From NCBI GenBank assembly GCA_010094025.1, contig ML991820.1, forward strand, positions 124,001 to 188,000: 64,000 bases of DNA, written 5' to 3'. The stretch is from Viridothelium virens (taxonomy: Eukaryota > Ascomycota > Dothideomycetes > Trypetheliales > Trypetheliaceae). The translations under genes and the position numbers were made by a program. Shown here in pieces: positions 56,234 through 64,000 of this stretch (positions are counted from its first letter, which is position 1; each line of letters begins with the position of its first letter). The notes under the pieces are model-generated. The model was not told the DNA's origin, ran no database searches, and worked only from the letters and a program-made list of their open reading frames with translations.

Positions 56234-59200
56234 ATGTCTTCTTCACCCACCCCGGTCTCGGTCGACATGGCCAGTGACGACGATTCGTGGTGGTTCGATT
56301 TTGGGGATGATGATCTCACAGTGAGTTAAGATCGTACAGCATCTTTTGCCTCACTTAACTTTTCCCTAGGAAGACGAAATCATGCCTTCGCGATACGTCG
56401 TAATGACAAACTCACTCAGCTCAAGGCAGACATCACCTTCTGATCCTCGTCGTCGTCACCTAAGTAATCGATCACGAAACGGCCGAGAGCTTACAGGCAG
56501 CCAGCAGCAGACAGGGAGATTCTGGCGTAGGCGCAGGCTTAGTCGGTCTCAGGCTTCATCGAAATCATCATCTTCGGAGAAACCGCCTCTCACCTTGGAA
56601 CATCTACTCCCACGTCAACCAGCAAGAGAAGACCGCACACCCGATATTTCAACCACGGACGCGTCCCTGATCGTGACCAACGGTGGTGAGGTCAATGACG
56701 AGCAAAACCGAGAAAACAACTCGACATTGAATCCTGGACGGCTTGGTATTGGAAGCATACTCAGGAGAACGCAGCGACAACTTTTTGATGATCCAAATCT
56801 GCGCTCTACAAGGTACGGTAGAGAAAATTGGGTGTCAAATCCCGAATACTTTGCAACACCAACTGGGCATCGGCAGCCTTCCGCCTTGATTCTGTACCAG
56901 CTTGGTCAAGGCCAAACCCGTTCGTCCGATAACCCATTACAAGCTGCAAAGGCTTCTTACCTTCCTCTGTGTTTAGTACCGAACAAACAGATGGATTCTT
57001 GTTCGCCACTTGTCAAACCTATCAAAGGAATCCAATACATGCGACAGCCAAACATGAGGAGCCAAGTACTTGACCAACTTTGCTCCATCCATTGGCCGCA
57101 AGGGCGCATACCTGTCGAACTCTTTGAGCAAATTACTGACTATCTTTCCCGTGATGATATCAAGAATATGCGGCTCGTGAACCGGGAATTTGAGTATGGT
57201 GTGTCAGCAGTCCTCTTCAAGACGGCTGTAGTGCCGTTTAACACAGAGATCTATGACATGATTGAATCAGAAACGACTGTGAAGCCTAATTTGAAAGGTA
57301 AAGGGATCGCATACGATCTGGAGGCCATGTCATGTGATGAAGATCCACCAGGAACGCTACCCTGGAAGAATCGAAAAAAGGACGAGGAAAATAAAGTCTA
57401 TAAAGGACACGGTCTGCGAGTTTTCAGCGGCTTCGGGCCTCGAATTAGAAAATATGGGATGAGTTTCGAGGTTGAAGAAGATGCTTTGGCAACGCCACCG
57501 CAGAAAAATCTATTAAAGCGGCAGGTCTCCTTCTGGGGAGGATACGAGTGGCCTCATGAACAATACCGCCGCTTCGCTGATCGTGCGGGCCTTGAGCAAG
57601 CTGCTGATGAGACTTCGAAGATGAAACAAGCATTTTCGCATTTACACAGGGTACAAGAACTCGCGCTATCTGTCGACAGTGGTTTGGGTTGGCTTCGAGG
57701 TCCAGACGTCTCCATCCGCTCAACCATCTTCAAGCGACCACCACCTGTTTTTGGGAGTTCCAAACGATCTTTAGATAGGATTCATCAAGAGCAAGAGGAC
57801 ATTTGGCAGGCTTTGCAGACCTCTAACAGGGTTTCGCGTATGTCGAAACCGTCCTTCATGGCGGCTACGCTATACAGGCACGACATCGCAATGCCTTTGG
57901 AGCAGCTCCCGGATATCGGTGGTTCTTCGCACGCAGATACTAGTGTCTGGCCACTTATGGAATCTCGTCTAGTGTCGGATGCAAGGACTGAGAAACGGTA
58001 TCAGAAAGCGACTACTGACTATGCGATACCCCCGGGGTTTGGCGTTCTCTATGCCCATTCTGACACCGATGACGACGAATGTGATGAGGTTATTTCATTT
58101 AAGAAACATCCACTCACTCCACGGGAATTGACCAAGGAGCAGAAGGAGTGGCTGCTCGAGACGGAGTGGGCCCAGAGAGCTTTCATGATGTCCTACATGC
58201 TTGCCGTGGTCGACAACCCAACCATTTTCACACGTGTGCACACTCTCAATCTTTCCCGCATATCTAGCAGATATGTTCTGCTCCTCGATAGGCCCGATTT
58301 CTGGGCAGCACTCCCTCAACTCCGCAATATCATCATCAGGGTCATTCCAGACTGGAGGAATTGCTCCAAAGACAATCTTGGGGCTGTGAGGAGTCCGGCA
58401 ATTGATCCCAGCTCAGCACTCACCCCGTTCAACAAACTTCTCTACAATCAGATTCGGAAGATCCAGTCAGTTGTATCTCTGACTTTGGGTTGGATCAGTG
58501 GTGGTGAGCACGGCGAAGGAATGTACGCACGAAATCAGCAGCTACTACCGGCGCCTGTAATGTTACCTCGTAACCCGGCGTCGGCTCAGAATCCAAAAGT
58601 TGTAAAATTCCCCTTTGTTAAACACCTCACTATTTCGAATTGCTGGATCACTCCTCCCGCGCTCGTTGCTTTTGTGAAACGGAGCCGAGATGACATGCTT
58701 GAGAAGCTTACCTGCGACTCCGTTTCTTTGACAGCACGCCCCAGCTATCCATCGGCACTTGACGTTATGGCCAATATGCAAGTCGCAGGCCAGCAGAACG
58801 CCCAAGTCTTCATCCCAGGTCAGAACCCGGGACAGGGACAGCTTGTTGCTATTCCTAACCTACAACACGCGCAAACAATTGCTGCCCACTTTCAGGCTCA
58901 ATTCCAGCAAGGGAATCTTGGTGCTCTCCCACAATTCCAGAACCCAGCAAACGGTATACAACTTTGGCAAGGGGGCCAGCCGGCAGTTGCTCCTTGGCCA
59001 CAGGCTCAGAACCCAAATGTTCACCCCAATTTGCCGAATATAGTACAAACGATGCAACAGCAGCAACAAATGCTAGCTCAGCAGCAGATGGCACCCGCCT
59101 TCCAAGCCCCTGCGCTCCAACAACCATGGCAACCACCCCCGGCGCCCCATCACAACGCCCCAGGAAACGCGAGCAACGACTCGGCTTCCCGTCGCGAAGG

Positions 59201-59678
59201 CTCCTGGCCAGACGTCATCAACCGGATCTTCCCCGGCCGCAAGCTCCCCAAATCGGATTCCGGATCCAACGACGAAGAGGACGACGCGGCCAATATTGGC
59301 GCTTCATCAGCCACCAAGGCATCTGACAGCCCCCTCCGCGCGCTCGAGTTCATCTCGTGTGGCTACTGTCACCTCGCCAACCCACCCTGGAACCAAAACG
59401 AGCTGGAACCACCGGACGACAATGAAATCCGTCATCGGTGGGACCCGTGCTTCCAGAAGCGCTACGATGCACTCTCTCCATGCATGATGCTGACCCGGGA
59501 TCGGTCACTGGGCACGATTGTGCAGTACATGCCGGAGTCGGAGCTGAACACGATGGCGGTGGCGTGGGGAATGAGGACTGGGTGGGAGGATGCGAAGAAG
59601 GCGGAGGAGGTGGAGTTTGATGGGTGGGCGAAGGGTGGGACGGGGAGGTTTAGTGGAGAGGTGAAACGTGAGGTTTAA
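56234..59678 (+). CDS. F-box domain protein, 1131 aa
   Basis: This is a two-exon model: 56234-56320 and 56370-59678 (intron 49 nt, donor GTGAGT). The first exon gives MSSSPTPVSVDMASDDDSWWFDFGDDDLT. Residues about 35-250 are basic and disordered. The F-box lies at about 276-315: WPQGRIPVELFEQITDYLSRDDIKNMRLVNREFEYGVSAVLFKTAVVPF. A long region with leucine-rich or helical character follows (VHTLNLSRISSRYVLLLDRPDFWAALPQLRNIIIRV and FPFVKHLTISNCWITPPALVAFVK). A Gln/Pro/Asn-rich stretch (about 830-960) comes next, then a conserved C-terminus with ALEFISCGYCHLANPPWNQNELE and FQKRYDALSPCMMLTRDRSLGTIVQYMPESEL. It probably recruits a substrate to an SCF ubiquitin ligase; the target is unknown. Confidence 0.88.
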
Positions 59679-61144
59679 ACGATGGTGGACGGCTGAGTGT
59701 CGGATGCGCTTCACAGAAGTCTCACAAATGCTTGAGGAGAATCATTAGGATGTAGGGGCTTGGTGGAGGGGCTAGTTGATGATAGATGGTTTGATTGCAT
59801 TTTCCGAGGGCGTTGAGGGAGAATGTTGCGGAAACTGAATACCCTTGGCTCGTATATGTCGAGCCTGGACTTACGGACGAATGAGGGTGCAAGTTATCGG
59901 CGTTCTATAGTGTGAAACGAGTACGGCAGTTTTTACTCCCATTTTGTGAAATTGAATGTGGACCCCGTGACTGCTCTAACCTGCCTCACCGCGGCTGGGG
60001 GGTTCCTCAACTGGTAATTGATACGATGTTATTTCGAAATGACTGTTATGACTCTGGGCCCATGTTAACGTCACCTTAACCTGGGTTAACATGGTCATAA
60101 CAGTTAAACTGAGTTAACATTGTATAAATTACTAGTTGAGGAAACCCCCAGCCGCGGTAAGGTGCTCCATCATGGTAAGATATTCACACCAAGATGCAGT
60201 TCGACCGTGCTTCATGTTCTTTCCATACTCATAAATCCTCAGCTTCAATCTTCGCCAACTATCTCTGAATTACGACCTATTTTACCTCAGGTCACTGACC
60301 AATACACTTCTGAATCAATTACCAGAGGCTTCAATTCTATGCAACGTTACAATTTTCCATGCAGTCCTCTGGGCTGACTCGGATTTATACAGCTAAACGC
60401 GAATCTGCACCGAGGGTGACGTTGAAGATTCGGGTCGCGAAGCACTCCTATCAAATCCTCAGGTCCGCACGAGCATTCAAAGCCAAAATACACAATCTCA
60501 TAAAAACAAAATAAAAAAGAAGCCCCCTCGGCACTCGGTTTAGATCATCAAGTCAGATTCAGTCTGCTTCCCAGTCTCATTCTGTGAGCTCGTTGGAGTG
60601 TGCATTCTAGTCTTACACTGTGAGCTGTTTCTAGTTCACTGGAAAGAGAGAGCATTAAGCACACATTGTCGGTAGGCGGCCTTTCTTTCCCTAGCCACAG
60701 TATTTCAGGCTTCTGGTAGCTCTTCTGCCTCTCTCACTTGAATTCTTCTTGACTTCCACCTCATTCTCTGATTGAACTGCTACTCGATCCGGCGATAGAT
60801 GCGAGGTGGATCGGCGTCGACGATACACCTTGGAGGAGTCAGAATACGTCCACAAAAGGAATATTTACATTTCAAAATTATGATAAGGTATCAAAGGTAA
60901 GTAAATGGTGAATCTCCCGCCCAAGCTGACCCATCCTTAGACCCAAAACACTTCCAAACAGTTGCTCTCCGCTTGGCCGGTTCCCAAGAAAACATTTAAT
61001 ACACAGCCATCGGCGATACGCTTTCCGCACGAGCTCCCATACTCCAAGTCAAGGTACCCGCGAGCCCACCCAAACCACCTCTTCCTGTGCCGGGGCAAAC
61101 CCACAAAAGAAAGCATACAACGAAGTCAAAATCCACAGATCATC
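59679..61144. other. Convergent spacer containing a MITE
   Basis: The stops of the F-box gene (plus) and the four-TM gene (minus) flank this stretch. Apart from the 179-bp foldback element at 59984-60162 and AT-rich sequence around 60490-60540, I see nothing. Confidence 0.5.
59984..60162. mobile_element. Foldback MITE (DNA transposon relic), 179 bp
   Basis: The ends are inverted repeats of about 40 bp with few mismatches. The left end begins CCTCACCGCGGCTGGGGG and goes on to TTCCTCAACTGGTAATT. The right end, reversed, begins CCTTACCGCGGCTGGGGG and goes on to TTCCTCAACTAGTAATT. The inner part is also inverted: ACTGTTATGAC and CCATGTTAAC pair with GTTAACATGG and TCATAACAGT. The whole element can therefore fold into one long hairpin. 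It has no coding capacity. No clear target-site duplication is seen beyond a possible TG, so the superfamily is unassigned. A few arm mismatches suggest moderate age. Confidence 0.85.
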
Positions 61145-62633
61145 TCATACCGGCGCTCCCTCCGGCCGCCTCACCCCCAACTCAATCTCCCGCCTCCTCG
61201 CCTCCCTCTCCTCCTTACTCTTCGCCCGATTCGGCCCCCCCATATTCCCCGGGCCCTGCCCTCCCAACCCCCGACTCCGCTCCTCATTTCTCCCTCTTAG
61301 TTCCCACGCACTCCCGCCACCACCTGCAACCCCCGGTACTCCTCCTCTACCCGGCTGGTATGGCACCTGCGCCTGCGCCTGATTCATCCTCTCCAAGAAC
61401 CCCAACCCCGTCGGCGGCGGCTGCGGCGGCTGTGGCATCTGTGGTGGGGCATTCCCGCCCGCCATCCGCTGGGCAGCGATCTGCTGATGTAGCTGCTGGT
61501 TCTGCTGATACAGCTGGTGGGTGTAGCGCCTGGCCGCGAGCTCCGTCGCGTGGGGGTGCGCGAGCGGCTGCAGGGGCGTTTGGCCTGCGTTGTCGTCGTC
61601 GTCGGGGAGGTTGAGGTCGATGCGGAAGGTGCCGTTTTCGCGGGGGGTGGAGTGATCGCCAGCGGTGGAGGTGGCGGTGCCGTTGGTGCTGGACTCGGCG
61701 TCGGCTTTTAGGAGGAGCATGAGCATTTGTTGGCGCGTGAGCTCTTCTTCGGTCAGGAGAGGGGTGCCCCGTGGGTTTTGGGCGGTGGGGAACATGTTGG
61801 CGAGGTAGTTTTGGTAGCTGTGGGGGTGGAGAAGTGTTAGAGTGGTGGAGTTTGGGTTGGAAGGGGAGGGGTGGGTCTTACAATGAGGGGGATTGCCATG
61901 GTATCTGTGCACCGCTGAAGGGCGCTGATGGCGTGGAACTAGAGGACTCAGGCTGGTAGGGGGTGTTCGAGGCGAGGTTTTGGGTAGAAGGGGGTTCGCG
62001 GGCCCGTGCGGCGGCGATGCGGCGATGGGTCAGGAGAAGGAGGATGGAGTAGAGGAGAGTCGAGACTGCAGCGACAACAAGGGAGAGAATTGTAGCGGGC
62101 TTCCAATTGGGCTGCTTGTGAATAAAGAGGTCGTAGAGAACTGTGAGGAGGCCCAGTGAGGAGGATGCTAGAGCAGGACTATCGGGAAAAACGTTAGCAT
62201 TGATTTAGGGGGGGATTGAGAGAAGATGGATGGAGCTCACAGCAAAATGCCTTCAGCCTGGAATACCACGCTCCGGCATGCGAAATATAGGACGATGGTC
62301 CATATGTATCCAATGGCGAAGAGGCAGATGCCAACTACACTGACTGCGGTATTGCTTATTCGCAAGTTGCTATCTCCGAACGTGGGAGCGATGATCAGAA
62401 ATCTGCAAAAACCGTCAGCATTTCCTCTGCAGATTTGGGAAATCCAGGTAAGCTAACCCTCCTAATATCATCCATGATGCCGCGAACGCTGTTACCCGCC
62501 AGTACCACTAAAATGCATCAGTCTCGTTGCCAAACCATCGGGATGGGAGGATGTGACGGCTTACGGCTACCGCGTCGCGTTCCGAACCAGAGCCATGGAG
62601 ATTGATGTACGTCTGCTGCTGTCGTCGCCGCAT
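61145..62633 (-). CDS. Four-TM fungal membrane protein with Gln/Pro-rich tail
   Basis: This is a five-exon model of 416 aa: 62633-62565, 62507-62458, 62402-62241, 62178-61882 and 61817-61145, all in phase. The first 23 residues (MRRRQQQTYINLHGSGSERD) are followed by four membrane segments: WRVTAFAASWMILGGFLIIAP, AVSVVGICLFAIGYIWTIVLYFA, LPALASSSLGLLTVLYDLFI, and ATILSLVVAAVSTLLYSILLLL. A cytosolic tail follows, with the conserved joint PSFYQNYLANMFPTAQ across the last intron and LTEEELTRQQMLMLLLKADAE. The end is Gln/Pro/Gly-rich and closes with a basic SKEEREARRREIELG motif. It belongs to a fungal-only family of unknown function that I recognise by its TM layout and the TEEE.QRQQMLMLLL motif. 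Confidence 0.85.
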
Positions 62634-64000
62634 TGGCGCGTCCAGCTCTTCTGAGTCCCCCAAACCTATTTTGCCGATGTGATTTTCTCAATGTTGGAGA
62701 CCGGTGGACTTGGAGCTGCTATGCCCGCAGCTTCCCAGAATTTCAAAAGTATAGGAAAAGATGGAGAGGTTCGATGAACTCGAGCTTAAGAGATGAATTG
62801 GAATGGAAAATGTCGTAGGAGGGGTTTGAGAGAGTTTGGAGGGATTCGTTGTTGACTCGGGTGCGAGAGTCGTATTACTATGTCGTGTTGCGAGGCGGAC
62901 TCTACTCGGTTGCCTAAGCTCCGGCTGAGGGCGGCGTTGTGGTCGTGGTCGCAGGCATACATTTATCAAACCAGCGATATTGGCAAGAGGATGAGTGAAG
63001 ACCAGATGAATCGGCGGGAAAGGGGGGCACTGGACAAGATCAAAGGCACAGAATTATGCTCGAAGCAGCGAACTGTCGGATAGAGAGAGAGAATGAATGG
63101 GTGACGATTAGGGTGCCTAGCGTATGAGGCTGACTGTGGACCTGATGTGGCAGTACTGCGCAGCGATCGCAGTCGCAAACCCCAGCACCCGTACGAGTGA
63201 TGCAAGGCAACCCAACTGAGCCGCCTTCCGTCCTGTCTCACGCGTGGCGGGGGGCAGACGCTGACTGGGGAGGTGCCACCTTGACCGCAAGATGGTACTC
63301 TCTATGGAGGTAGGGGTGGTAAGGTATCAAAGTCGCGCCTTGACACCGCAAGAAGCCCGTCACGAACTGGTCCTTTTGAGGGGGAAATTACGGATTGGGA
63401 GAGTTGGGAAAAAATTACTCGCGCATTGAACCCAGCCAGCAGGTTTCGTCTCACGGCCAAGCCGTCTGCGGTAACGAATAATCTTACGGATCCTTCGATA
63501 GTTTCGATCTGCCTCCTCTGCCTCGCTGTGAGCAGCCACGACAACGTGAGCTTCCCCTCCCACCGCTCCGGACGAGCCGTAGTGCCACCGTTCTCCGTCA
63601 TGCTGCTGCACTGCTGCTGCACCTACTCCTGCAACTCATGCTCATGTGGCGGCCCCGTGACCGCGCGCGTCTTCAAGCGTCCTCAAGCGTCCTCGACCGT
63701 CTTATTAGTGGTCTTCACGCACGACATCCCCTGAAATAGCAACTACGGGGCACGGACCTCTAGCATGACTGACCTCATAAGGCAGTTACCCCGTACTCCA
63801 TACACGCCCACGCTCTGCACCGCCAGACAGGTTATTGAAATAATGCGCCATGCAAGCATCACACCGCAAGAACAATCATCCCACCTGCACTCACGCTTTC
63901 GAACTTGCAGAACAGGCAGATTGCCGGCCGAAGGATGATTAGACTTCCTTCCATACTTCTTCGAAAGATCTCATAGACGACCGGTCCTTCAGCCTGTCTG
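62634..64000. other. Gene-free right end of window
   Basis: This includes the promoter of the four-TM gene. Short open frames on both strands (for example 63302-63622 minus and 63426-63734 plus) overlap each other and show no domain. A TACTCC-type motif lies near 63793. No gene is supported up to the edge. Confidence 0.4.

Noticed and set aside
61087-61614. 175-codon plus-strand frame
   Set aside because: It is antisense to the Pro/Gln-rich tail of the four-TM gene.

Overview
The window is nuclear DNA of a filamentous ascomycete (Pezizomycotina). Most genes are split by short introns (about 41-160 nt, mostly 50-70) with fungal splice signals, and several families present are typical of filamentous ascomycetes: PTH11-like rhodopsin-domain receptor, Dal5-type MFS transporter, DUF6594, DUF7580 and kinase-ankyrin proteins. 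I could not fix the class or genus. No rRNA, convincing tRNA, CRISPR array or virus-like element was seen. All exon models below were built by hand from splice signals, reading phase and family resemblance, and each closes in phase.

Left part (1-8980): the 3' end of a lipase-like alpha/beta hydrolase gene, a fungal multi-pass membrane protein, an ABHD12-like serine hydrolase, a short-chain dehydrogenase pseudogene, a DUF6594 membrane protein, and a 97-aa two-exon gene.

Region 9076-16311 is the most unusual part. Two adjacent minus-strand genes encode a caspase-fold protease fused to a DUF7580-type kinase-like domain (728 aa), and a 1354-aa protein joining an apparently active kinase to Sel1-like and ankyrin repeats. 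This resembles fungal NLR-like and cell-death architecture, with a caspase in the place where a pore-forming HeLo domain usually sits. It is my best candidate for an undescribed system, but function is inference only.

Middle part (17072-33305): phosphatidylinositol synthase, a protein with a CBM20/48-like N-terminal fold and a long disordered tail, a decayed secreted-protein gene with 15-bp repeats, a Dal5-type transporter, a PTH11-like receptor, and a NIPA-type magnesium transporter. These are separated by long gene-poor spacers.

Right part (34845-62633) is denser and largely housekeeping: an acidic nuclear-type protein, delta-COP, APC4, a VHS/ENTH-GAT adaptor, a BTB/T1 protein, a glutathione S-transferase, a 74-aa complex I subunit in four exons, an OSGIN-like flavoprotein, a membrane-anchored GH16 glucanase, an F-box protein, a 179-bp foldback MITE, and a four-TM protein with a disordered tail. 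The last 1.4 kb holds no gene I can support.
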